A stretch of 64,000 nt of DNA, from assembly GCA_002300355.1 (NCBI GenBank), contig NSGV01000001.1, positions 5,475,074-5,539,073 on the forward strand, written 5' to 3'. The translations under genes and the position numbers were made by a program. The stretch is from Streptomyces sp. TLI_235. Lineage in GTDB: Bacteria; Actinomycetota; Actinomycetes; Streptomycetales; Streptomycetaceae. This document shows, in pieces, positions 24,641 to 31,421 of the stretch. The first letter of the stretch is position 1; each line of letters begins with the position of its first letter. The notes beneath the pieces are model-generated. The model had not been told where the DNA came from. It did not search any database and saw only the letters and a program-made list of their open reading frames with translations.

Positions 24641-25331
24641 GGGCGGCCCCCGCAGGGGAGAGGAGGGGCTGGAGGTCGTCCTGGTGGAAGCCCGCGCGGG
24701 AGCGCCGCACGACCTTCCGGGGGTCGGCCACGGCCCGGCGCCAGGGGATGCGGTAGTGGTCGATCAGGGCGGCCCGGATCTGGGCGTCCGTCAGCCGCTC
24801 GTGGCCGGGCAGCTCGCGGTAGCGGGCGTACGCCTCGGCGAAGTGGATCGTGGGGCGCTCCTCCATCCACCCGAGGAGCTGTCTGACCACCACCGCGCGG
24901 AGGTCAGCGGGTGAAGCGGGAGCGGCCGTCTGGTCGTCGCTCCCGGGCGGCTCCTCGGCCTCTGCGTCGGTGTGCTCCGCCGGCGCCTGTCCCGCCACCA
25001 GCGCGGCCAGCGTCCAAACCGTGACGCCGCCGGTCACGGCGACCGTGTGCCAGCCCTGGAGGACCGGCCATAGGACCACACCGCCCACCACGGCGCATCC
25101 GATCGCCACCAGGCCGGGGTGGGTGGGCCGCTCGCCCTTCAGCGCTTCGAGTGCCTCGTCACGCTTCGCCGGGTCCTTGAGCGCACGGGCCTCCTGGCGC
25201 TTCGCCTTCCAGTCCTTCAGTGCCCCGGCGTACTCGGCGTGGCGCTCGCCGTACTGGGCCCTCAGCGGCGCGAGGAGGCGACGGTTGCCCCGGCCGATGG
25301 CGTCGATGCTGACGCCTTCCAGGTACTTCAT
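24591..25331 (-). CDS. Membrane protein with C-terminal DNA-binding-like domain (Spd-like)
   Basis: A 246-aa protein. A charged N terminus (residues 1-75) is followed by two adjacent membrane segments at about 78-93 and 97-113, then an acidic linker, then a helical domain (LRAVVVRQLLGWMEERPTIHF, RLTDAQIRAALIDHYRIPWRR) resembling a winged-helix. The style is that of membrane-anchored proteins of Streptomyces plasmid-spread loci. The ATG at 25331 overlaps the upstream stop. The role is not established. Confidence 0.6.
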   Translation of the reverse strand: MKYLEGVSIDAIGRGNRRLLAPLRAQYGERHAEYAGALKDWKAKRQEARALKDPAKRDEALEALKGERPTHPGLVAIGCAVVGGVVLWPVLQGWHTVAVTGGVTVWTLAALVAGQAPAEHTDAEAEEPPGSDDQTAAPASPADLRAVVVRQLLGWMEERPTIHFAEAYARYRELPGHERLTDAQIRAALIDHYRIPWRRAVADPRKVVRRSRAGFHQDDLQPLLSPAGAAPVAAPATPAVTSPVAA

Positions 25332-25741
25332 CAGGCACCGACCAGGCCGTGCAGGAACCCGCCGACGACCACGAACGGGATGGCCAGCACGCTGCCCGAC
25401 GCGATGGCGGCGGCGGGCAGCGTGGCGCCGACCACGACGTCCTTCCACCAGCGAGGCTTGGTGCCGAACAGGATGATGAGGAGGGCCGCGGCGACCGCTC
25501 CTGCCCCGGGGTTGAACTGCTTGTCCATGGCCGCTGTCACGGCGTCGCCGACCAGCTTGGGGGCGGTGAACGCCTGTCCGGCGGACTGGGCGAAGAGCCC
25601 GAAGACCAGCATCCAGTAGGCGGTGTGGTGGTCCTCGTGCTTGGCGGCGAGGGCGCCCTTGCCCCGGTGGCCGACCAGGAGCCACACCATGATGACCAGG
25701 CACACCCCGGTCGCGGTGAACTGTCCGAGCAGAGACGTCAT
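25331..25741 (-). CDS. Polytopic membrane protein
   Basis: A 136-aa protein with an N-terminal segment (residues 8-24) and further hydrophobic spans at about 42-60, 80-95 and 102-130. It carries KHEDHHTAYW and KPRWWKD loops. Such small multi-span proteins accompany SpdB-type genes in Streptomyces mobile elements, and are also seen in actinophages. Its stop overlaps the next start (TGATG). Function is unknown. Confidence 0.6.
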   Translation of the reverse strand: MTSLLGQFTATGVCLVIMVWLLVGHRGKGALAAKHEDHHTAYWMLVFGLFAQSAGQAFTAPKLVGDAVTAAMDKQFNPGAGAVAAALLIILFGTKPRWWKDVVVGATLPAAAIASGSVLAIPFVVVGGFLHGLVGA

Positions 25742-25757
25742 GGTTGATTCCCGTGTG

Positions 25758-26417
25758 TCAGTGGCGGGTTGAGAGCAGGTGGCCGGTGGCCGCGAGCAGG
25801 CTGTCGAGGCGGAGCACGGACGCGAGCACGCTGGCGAAGGGGATGCGGGTGGCCAGGACTGCGCAGATCGGGCGCCAGCCGTGCATGCCGGACAAGCGAG
25901 CGGCCCCGTACCAGCCGCCGCGCATCTTCAGGTCGAGCCAGTAGGTGGCCGGCAGGCCGAGGAACGCGATGACCGTCGGCGGTGCGGTGCTGAGCCACTG
26001 CACCAGGCCGGCCGCGTACCCGGCCGACGCCGACAGGGCGGTGAGCAGGCACCATCGGCGGAAGCGGCGTGCGCGTTCGGCGGGGTCGGTCTTCCACAGG
26101 CGCGTTGCGGCGCGCTGGGCCGCGCCGCGGCGGTATCGGTCTTCGGCCCGGTGGCGTCGCCTGCGCTGGCTGGGGGTCTCGCCCCGTGCCTCGCGCCTGG
26201 CGTCGTCCTCGTCGCGCAGGCGCTGGGCCCGCTGGGCCGGGGTTTCGGTGATGTTCCTGCTGAGGTCGTCCATGGCGGCGGCGAGCCGAGCGTGGGCGGC
26301 TTCGGCAGCGGTCATGCGCTCGGGTGTCCAGAGGGCGTCGCTGGCGGTGGTCCACCAGGTCGTGTTGAGGCCGACGGTCGGCGCGTAGTCCGGCGGCGGG
26401 GGCGGCGTAGTGGTCAC
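25758..26417 (-). CDS. Membrane protein with charged N-terminal domain
   Basis: A 219-aa protein. Residues 1-55 are Pro/Thr/Trp-rich, 60-120 are highly charged (Arg/Glu) and probably coiled, and three hydrophobic stretches lie at about 123-140, 145-162 and 185-205. GTG 26417 overlaps the preceding stop (GTGA). It belongs to the same membrane-gene block as its neighbours. Confidence 0.6.
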   Translation of the reverse strand: MTTTPPPPPDYAPTVGLNTTWWTTASDALWTPERMTAAEAAHARLAAAMDDLSRNITETPAQRAQRLRDEDDARREARGETPSQRRRRHRAEDRYRRGAAQRAATRLWKTDPAERARRFRRWCLLTALSASAGYAAGLVQWLSTAPPTVIAFLGLPATYWLDLKMRGGWYGAARLSGMHGWRPICAVLATRIPFASVLASVLRLDSLLAATGHLLSTRH

Positions 26418-26566
26418 CGGTCGCTCCCCTGCTGCGGCTCGGGCTCGTGCGGGGCGCCGAAGTTGCGGACGATGTTCTGCGGCGCCGGGTCCGGGGTGGT
26501 GTAGCGCTGGCCGTACTGGTCGGTCTGGCAGGGCGGGGTGTCCTGGTGGGTGTGCTGGTAGTCCAT
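26414..26566 (-). CDS. Small polar protein
   Basis: A 50-aa protein rich in Gln, Pro, His and Asp (QHTHQDTPPCQTDQYGQRY, NFGAPHEPEP). It fills the space between two coupled genes: ATG 26566 lies just after the previous stop, and its TGA overlaps the next GTG start. No domain was recognised; spacing supports reality. Confidence 0.55.
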   Translation of the reverse strand: MDYQHTHQDTPPCQTDQYGQRYTTPDPAPQNIVRNFGAPHEPEPQQGSDR

Positions 26567-26570
26567 GGGG

Positions 26571-26729
26571 TCAGCTCCGGGCGATGATCACGGCGAAGGT
26601 GGCGAGCCACAGGGCGCCGACCGCGATGAGCACGGTGCGGGCCTGGGTGGGGCTGCAGCGGGGCAGCGCGACGGGGATTGCGACCATGACCGCGGGCAGC
26701 GCGATCAGCAGCAGGGCGCTGGCGTTCAC
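26571..26729 (-). CDS. Two-span small membrane protein
   Basis: A 52-aa protein with two hydrophobic segments (residues 5-22 and 32-49) joined by a short polar loop RCSPTQART. GTG 26729 overlaps the TGA of the upstream gene. Its size and coupling resemble Spd-type accessory proteins or small holin-like peptides. Confidence 0.6.
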   Translation of the reverse strand: MNASALLLIALPAVMVAIPVALPRCSPTQARTVLIAVGALWLATFAVIIARS

Positions 26730-27844
26730 GGGTAGAACCCGGTGCCGTTGGAGCGCTCAGCCTCGGCCCGGCGGGCCTGCTCCTGAGCTGCCTCGGTCAT
26801 TGCCCTGGTGCGGGCCCTCGACAGGGTGGTCCGGACATAGGCCGTATCGGTGGCCATGCCCTGAAGCGCCAGGTGCTGGACCACTGCCTTCGGTGATGCG
26901 TCGCCGGTGAGTCGCCGGTGGATGCTGACGATGGCCTCGCTGAGCGGCAGCCCTCCGACCTGCGGCATATCAGTCGGCGCATCAGGTCGCATCGTCGCGC
27001 CGATGGCGGGCTGGTCGGTGTCGCGGCCGGGCAGCGGGGCCGGGTCGGGCTGGACGCGGTCGAGGTGCACGGTCGGCGTGGTGGCGCGGCCGAGGAGGAG
27101 GGCGACCTGCAGGGCATCGACGGTGATGCCGTAGGCGCAGAGGAGGTGCGCGATGCCGGCCGGGTCGAGGTGGGGGTGCGCGTCGGCGGTGATGGCGACG
27201 GCCTCGGCGGGGTCCATCGCGGCAAGCTTCTCCGCGAGGACGGCGCGGTCGGTGCGCGGCCGGACGGCCGGGGATGCGGCGGGATGCGTGGCGGATGCGC
27301 CGCTGGTCACGTGGGTGCGGGCCTTCTCCTGCAGCGCCTCGGCGGCCTGCTGGGGGGCGAGGAGCCAGCCCCACAGGCCGTACGCGGGGAGCCGCATCGG
27401 GGACTCGCCGCGGGCGGCGCGCGCCTCGGCGCGGGTCGCGGACCAGGAGAGTGCGGAGAGGGCGAGCAGGCCGATCGCGGGGGTGGCGAACATCAGCATG
27501 GCGGGCAGGCCGCCGCCGATGATCCGGGCGTGTTCGACGTTGAGGCGGACGCTGATGCCGGCCATGGCGAACGTGGCGAGGATCGCGGCGGCGGCGGAGC
27601 GTCCGGCCTTGACGGCCTCGGTGGCCTGGTAGAGGGCGCCGAGGGCGACGCCGTCGAACACGGCGACGGCGACGGCGGCGAGGAGCTTGGGTACGCCGTA
27701 GTGGGTGGCGACGGCATACAGGGACCAGCCGGCCATGGCGGCGGCGGCCGGGCGGACGATGAGCATCGCGACGTGCCAGGCGATGCGGGTGGGGCGGATG
27801 CGGGTCCACCAGGGGTCGGTGGGCGTACTGTGCTGGTTGACCAT
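26726..27844 (-). CDS. SpdB/DUF2637-like membrane protein
   Basis: A 372-aa protein. Residues 18-140 contain four membrane spans, including WSLYAVATHYGVPKLLAAVAVAVFD and GLPAMLMFATPAIGLLAL. The histidine-glycine loop followed by an Asp in a span resembles DUF2637/SpdB proteins of Streptomyces mobile elements. The C-terminal 200 residues are cytoplasmic and helical, with ALQVALLLGRA and PLSEAIVSIHRRLTGDASPKA suggesting winged-helix modules. It opens the membrane block after a terminator. Family assignment is moderate; function is unknown. Confidence 0.6.
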   Translation of the reverse strand: MVNQHSTPTDPWWTRIRPTRIAWHVAMLIVRPAAAAMAGWSLYAVATHYGVPKLLAAVAVAVFDGVALGALYQATEAVKAGRSAAAAILATFAMAGISVRLNVEHARIIGGGLPAMLMFATPAIGLLALSALSWSATRAEARAARGESPMRLPAYGLWGWLLAPQQAAEALQEKARTHVTSGASATHPAASPAVRPRTDRAVLAEKLAAMDPAEAVAITADAHPHLDPAGIAHLLCAYGITVDALQVALLLGRATTPTVHLDRVQPDPAPLPGRDTDQPAIGATMRPDAPTDMPQVGGLPLSEAIVSIHRRLTGDASPKAVVQHLALQGMATDTAYVRTTLSRARTRAMTEAAQEQARRAEAERSNGTGFYP

Positions 27845-27873
27845 GGGAGGGGCTTCTCTCGTGGTTGAAAAGG

Positions 27874-27908
27874 GGGCCGGGCCCGCGACGCGACCGCGGG
27901 CCCGGCCC
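27874..27908 (-). terminator. Rho-independent terminator with T run
   Basis: A perfect 14-bp stem (27874-27887 with 27895-27908) and 7-base loop is followed on the minus strand by CCTTTT. It sits between the gene ending at 27920 and the membrane-block gene starting at 27844, so that block probably has its own promoter or relies on read-through. Confidence 0.82.
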
Positions 27909-27919
27909 TGTTTGTGGGG

Positions 27920-28549
27920 TCAGTCGGTCGGCGCGGCGGCGAGCCACGCGGCGCGGTACTCGGCGAGGTCGAAGGCGGGGTTGTCAGGAGCGAGGAGCCC
28001 GAGCTGGTCGGCGAAGGCGCGGCCGCCGGCGGCCCACGCGATGGCGTGGAGGACGAGACGGCGGTTCGGCTCGTCGAGGCTGGTGAGGTCCTGGGCGAAC
28101 CAGTCGTCGATGGGCTTGCCGACGAGGTCGGCGGCAACGCGGAGGATCTGCCACTCGGACTGGGTGCCGATGAGCGGGGTCTGGTTGGTGTTGATGGCCC
28201 AGTTGATGGTGGTGGCGGTGCCGCCGCCGGCCATGGGCTGCTGGCGGATGAGGCCGCACCGGTCCAGCTCGGGGATCCAGTGGTCTTGGATGTCGAGGAG
28301 CCAGGCGGAGGCCTCTTCGCCCCAGGTGCCGGCGGCGGTGTCGGCGAGGCGCTGCGCGAGGTCGGACATGGTGGTGGTCTCCGTTTGGTTGGTGGCGCGT
28401 TGTGCGCGTCGGGCTTTCATGCGGGCGAGGATCTGTGCGTCGGTCGGCAGCTCGTACGCGTGCCAGCCGGTCTCGTCCGTCCACTGGCGGGCGTGCTCGC
28501 GCTCGGGGATGCCGCAGTGCTGGCAGCCGTTCGGGGCGGGGGTCGTCAC
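27920..28549 (-). CDS. Zinc-finger/helical two-part protein, possible fusion
   Basis: A 209-aa frame. Residues 1-60 (CQHCGIPEREHARQW, GWHAYELPTDAQILARMKARRA) match a very common short actinophage protein that normally ends here. Residues 61-209 (MSDLAQRLADTAAG and onward) form a separate helical protein with its own ATG and a GGAGACC site upstream. The GTG at 28549 overlaps the previous stop (GTGA). Either this is a genuine fusion with an internal start, or a lost base removed a stop. The family of the second part is unknown. Confidence 0.55.
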   Translation of the reverse strand: MTTPAPNGCQHCGIPEREHARQWTDETGWHAYELPTDAQILARMKARRAQRATNQTETTTMSDLAQRLADTAAGTWGEEASAWLLDIQDHWIPELDRCGLIRQQPMAGGGTATTINWAINTNQTPLIGTQSEWQILRVAADLVGKPIDDWFAQDLTSLDEPNRRLVLHAIAWAAGGRAFADQLGLLAPDNPAFDLAEYRAAWLAAAPTD

Positions 28550-28794
28550 GGCTGCGGCGCCTTCAGCTCCTGGCGCGCGACCTCCGCGGCGAGCTCCTGC
28601 TTGGTCCAGCCGGCCGGGTTGTTGTGGTTGGCCAGGCCGCCAGCGAGGGCCATGCGCAGCAGCCGCGCGTGGGTGTGCTTGCGCGTCAGCTCGTGCATGC
28701 GGGCGACGCGGGCGTTGTTCTCTGCGAGCGCTTGCGGGTCCCATCCGTTCAACTGGGCGATGGCGATCTGCTCGGGGGTGGGGGTGACGGTCAT
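28546..28794 (-). CDS. Small helical protein
   Basis: An 82-aa protein, all helical in appearance (EQIAIAQLNGWDPQALAENN, ARVARMHELTRKHTHARLLR). AAGGAGC lies before ATG 28794. It is first after the hairpin at 28832-28869. Function is unknown. Confidence 0.6.
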   Translation of the reverse strand: MTVTPTPEQIAIAQLNGWDPQALAENNARVARMHELTRKHTHARLLRMALAGGLANHNNPAGWTKQELAAEVARQELKAPQP

Positions 28795-28831
28795 GGAGTG
28801 CTCCTTCGTGCTGGTGGTGCGTGGGTTGGTG

Positions 28832-28869
28832 GCCCGGGCCGGGGGTCTGGTGTTCACTCCGGCCCGGGC
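28832..28869 (-). terminator. Hairpin between WYL and small helical genes
   Basis: An 11-bp perfect stem (28832-28842 with 28859-28869) with a 16-base loop lies between the WYL gene end (28928) and the next start (28794). It may act as a terminator or attenuator. Confidence 0.6.
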
Positions 28870-28927
28870 GGTGGTGCGGCGGTGACCACGGCGCGCGGGG
28901 CGCTGGCACTTCCGCCGGTCTGGGGGC

Positions 28928-29350
28928 CTAGTGCGCGTAGGCGGCGCGGATGTCGGCGTGGGTGATGCGGCAGTCGCCGCAGGTCGGGTCACCGGACGGG
29001 CCGGCCGTCAGCTCGTCGGCCTCGTACAGGTCCCAGCAGGTCTCGCAGAACGCCTTCGGGGTGACCGGGGTGGCGTCGGCCGGCCGGTCGAGGACGTAGG
29101 CGGAGCGGTGGACGGTGTACGCCTGGATGCGGTCGACGCGGAAGGTGCGCCGGTCGCCGGAGTGGCGGTCCATGGCCTTGAGGCAGATGGCGCCGACCTT
29201 GGAGATCTCGATGTTGTAGATCTCGATGGTGCGGATGGTCTCGGTGCCGTCGGCCTTGGTGTAGGTGATGGTGATCGGGTGCTGGCGGTCGATGGCGCGG
29301 AGGATGCGGATGACGGTGTCGTGCTCGGTCTCGTTGGCCGTCTTCCGCAT
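28928..29350 (-). CDS. WYL-domain regulator with Cys-rich tail
   Basis: A 140-aa protein. Residues 23-78 follow the WYL sensor pattern: PITITYTKADGTETIRTIEIYNI, then CLKAMDRHSGDRRTFRVDRI. It lacks the usual N-terminal wHTH. A C-terminal CETCW ... CGDCR motif (about 101-130) could be a zinc ribbon. WYL domains sense nucleic acids or nucleotides and regulate phage and defence genes. AGGAGC lies before ATG 29350. The gene diverges from the + strand HTH gene at 29508 across an operator array, so the two probably form a switch. Confidence 0.75.
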   Translation of the reverse strand: MRKTANETEHDTVIRILRAIDRQHPITITYTKADGTETIRTIEIYNIEISKVGAICLKAMDRHSGDRRTFRVDRIQAYTVHRSAYVLDRPADATPVTPKAFCETCWDLYEADELTAGPSGDPTCGDCRITHADIRAAYAH

Positions 29351-29407
29351 GGCGTGCTCCTGTGGGCTGTTGGGCTGCGGTGCGCCGCCCTGACATCTCT
29401 AATCATA

Positions 29408-29471
29408 GGCCAACACGTTGGCCAGTCAATAGGCCAACGCATAGGCCAACAAGATTGTTTCTGTGGCCAAC
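29408..29471. promoter_or_regulatory. GGCCAAC operator array between divergent regulators
   Basis: Copies of GGCCAAC start at 29408, 29432, 29444 and 29465, with the inverse GTTGGCC at 29417-29423. The first two make a dyad with 7-base arms and a 2-base centre. ATAGGCCAAC is conserved at three sites. The array fills the 157-bp gap between the WYL gene (-) and the HTH gene (+). It is notably A+T-richer than its surroundings, as expected of promoters. Confidence 0.78.
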
Positions 29472-29507
29472 GTGGTGGCCTACCGCGCGCCCCGGGCCTG
29501 TGCGAAC

Positions 29508-29771
29508 ATGAGCAGCATGGCCAGCGACTACACACCGACCGAGGACGAAGCCCAGCTCTTCGCCCGTTACAAGAGGGCGCGCGAAGCCGAGAAGCGGCTC
29601 CTCGCCGAGGTCAAGGCCGCAGCCCCCCACTCACTCCGCGCCGGCGCCACCGTCTCCCAGCTCGCCGCGATGACCGGCCTGTCCGACGAGGTCTTCCGCC
29701 GCATCGCCCGCGCAGAAGGCGTCGAACGCCTCCGCGAGCCGACCGTGGGCAAGCTCAGGCCCGACGCCTAA
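29508..29771 (+). CDS. Small HTH regulator
   Basis: An 87-aa protein counted from ATG 29508; ATG 29517 is also possible. A charged helix (DEAQLFARYKRAREAEKRLLAEV) precedes an HTH (AGATVSQLAAMTGLSDEVFRRIARAEGV). It is one of few + strand genes within the early region and faces the WYL gene. No good ribosome site precedes either start. It probably binds the GGCCAAC array and represses one or both divergent transcripts. Confidence 0.65.
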   Translation: MSSMASDYTPTEDEAQLFARYKRAREAEKRLLAEVKAAAPHSLRAGATVSQLAAMTGLSDEVFRRIARAEGVERLREPTVGKLRPDA

Positions 29772-29950
29772 CCCAGCGAGCGTGAAGCCGCCCGGCCGAG
29801 CCGCGCGGCCCCTTCCGCATGCCCGCGTTCAGTCCGGCAACGGCGGCAGCGCAGCCCCCGCCCGGCGGTGCGCCCGCCGGCCTCGAAGGACTCGACGGGC
29901 GCCTGACCTGCGGCGTATCTGCCACGCATCCGTGGCGTATCAGCGACGCA

Positions 29951-30559
29951 TCAGGCCGCCGCACGGTCCCCGAGGACATGCTCGGCACGTCGCTCGTACT
30001 CGGCCCGGGTCAGCACCACCCAGCACCCCGGGTCGGCGCAGACCCGGCGGCCGTCCGGCTCCTCCGTCATCGTCATCAGCTGGCAGCGCGGGCACACCAT
30101 GCGGGCCGGCCGGGCCGGGGCGATCGCATCGCCAGCCGCGCGGTTGAGCGCCTGGTGCAGCCGGTCGATCCCGGTGGCGTACTGCCGGGCGTAGTCGCGG
30201 GCGATCGCGAACGGGTGGTGCAGCAACAGGTAGCGGACGGCCAGCGACTCCGGCGCCTCGTCGTCGAGGCGGTGCTCGACGCGGACCCAGCCGGTCCAGT
30301 CGTTGGCGCGCTGCCGGTCGTCGATGATGGCGCCGGCCCAGGCGGTGAGGAGGTCGGGGCCGGGGCCGTCGTCGGTGCGGGCGGCGAGCAGGTCGAGGAC
30401 GTGGAGGCGGCACGGGAGGGGCGGCGTGCGGGTGGCGCCGGAGACGCGGGGGCCGGCCGGGCCGCTGCCGGGGGCGAGGGCGAGGTGCGCGCGGGTGAGG
30501 AGCAGGGGGATCTGCTCGAGCTGGGTGCGGAGGGTCTCGGCGGTGGTGTAGTCGAGCAT
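29951..30559 (-). CDS. Helical protein with C-terminal zinc ribbon
   Basis: A 202-aa protein. An all-helical body (LDYTTAETLRTQLEQIPLLL, HVLDLLAART, AVRYLLLHHPFAIARDYARQY) is followed by a C-terminal ribbon MVCPRCQLMTM ... RVCADPGCWVVL (about residues 160-190). AGGAGACC lies before ATG 30559. The type is common in Streptomyces phage early regions; the function is unknown. The 179 bp between it and the HTH gene hold only short inverted repeats. Confidence 0.68.
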   Translation of the reverse strand: MLDYTTAETLRTQLEQIPLLLTRAHLALAPGSGPAGPRVSGATRTPPLPCRLHVLDLLAARTDDGPGPDLLTAWAGAIIDDRQRANDWTGWVRVEHRLDDEAPESLAVRYLLLHHPFAIARDYARQYATGIDRLHQALNRAAGDAIAPARPARMVCPRCQLMTMTEEPDGRRVCADPGCWVVLTRAEYERRAEHVLGDRAAA

Positions 30560-30638
30560 GTCCGGTCTCCTGGTGCGGCGGTGCGGTGCAGGGTGGGGGC
30601 CGGCTGGGCGCCGGTGCGGGCGTCCGGCCGACGGCGGG

Positions 30639-31421
30639 TCAGCGGCGGCGCGAGGGCGGCCCGTACGGGGACTGCCAGGCCGGACGGTCCCGGCGGTGGA
30701 CCGGCTTGCAGTCTGTGGCAAGGAGACCGGCCGACTGCAAGGCCTGGCCGAGCTGGGCGAGTTGCTCGGCGGCGGCCTGCACCGCGGGCATGAGCGCCTG
30801 CACGACCTTGGCGAACTCGGCGCCGACGCGGGCGGCGGCCTCGAGGAGCGCGTCACGCTGCTCGTCCGTGAGCCCGGTGACCGGCGGGTCGACGTCGGCC
30901 GGCGCCGGGTCGCCGTGCTCGCTCATCGGCGCCGGCGGCTCATGGCAGACACACAGCGGGTCCGGGCGCGGCCCGTGCTCGGCCTTCCGCTCGCAGTCGG
31001 TGCCGCGGCAGTCGTCACCGGCGGGGCAGGCAGGCCGGTTGCCGTCCGCGCAGGGCCAGCAGAACAGGTGGCCGTACACGTTCTCGTAGAACCTCCGGCC
31101 GTGCGGGCGGACGGCCCCGCACACGCAGCAGGCGTTGAGCGGGCGGATCTGCTGCTGCTGCAGGCCGGTGGCCATTGGGCCGAGGTGGACGGCTGCGATG
31201 GCTTCGACACCGTCGGGGAGCCGGGCGGGGACCGGGGTGGCAGCGGGCGTGCCGGTGATGACGCTGACCGTATCGCCAGCGCGGACGACCGTGTCGATTC
31301 GGGAGTGGACGGGGTGAGGGCGGACGAGGGTGAGCGGCACGTCGAGGGCGATCGTCACGATGACCGCGGGGTCGACGGTGGGGTTGGCGGCGCCGGGGGC
31401 GGGGCGGACGGTGTCGCTCAT
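30639..31421 (-). CDS. Cys-rich early protein
   Basis: A 260-aa protein. A beta-like N terminus (PAVIVTIALDVPLTLVRPHP, AGDTVSVITG) precedes a cluster of Cys pairs (ACCVCGAV, LFCWPC, CPAGDDC, LCVCHEPP) at about residues 95-170, then a helical region (LTDEQRDALLEAAARVGAEFAKV). Two or three zinc sites are likely. The ATG at 31421 overlaps the preceding stop (ATGA). Function is unknown. Confidence 0.65.
   Translation of the reverse strand: MSDTVRPAPGAANPTVDPAVIVTIALDVPLTLVRPHPVHSRIDTVVRAGDTVSVITGTPAATPVPARLPDGVEAIAAVHLGPMATGLQQQQIRPLNACCVCGAVRPHGRRFYENVYGHLFCWPCADGNRPACPAGDDCRGTDCERKAEHGPRPDPLCVCHEPPAPMSEHGDPAPADVDPPVTGLTDEQRDALLEAAARVGAEFAKVVQALMPAVQAAAEQLAQLGQALQSAGLLATDCKPVHRRDRPAWQSPYGPPSRRR

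Noticed and set aside
29772..29950. tRNA or attachment site between convergent genes at 29.8-29.95 kb
   Set aside because: Only short inverted repeats around GCCACG/CGTGGC were seen; no cloverleaf and no integrase nearby.
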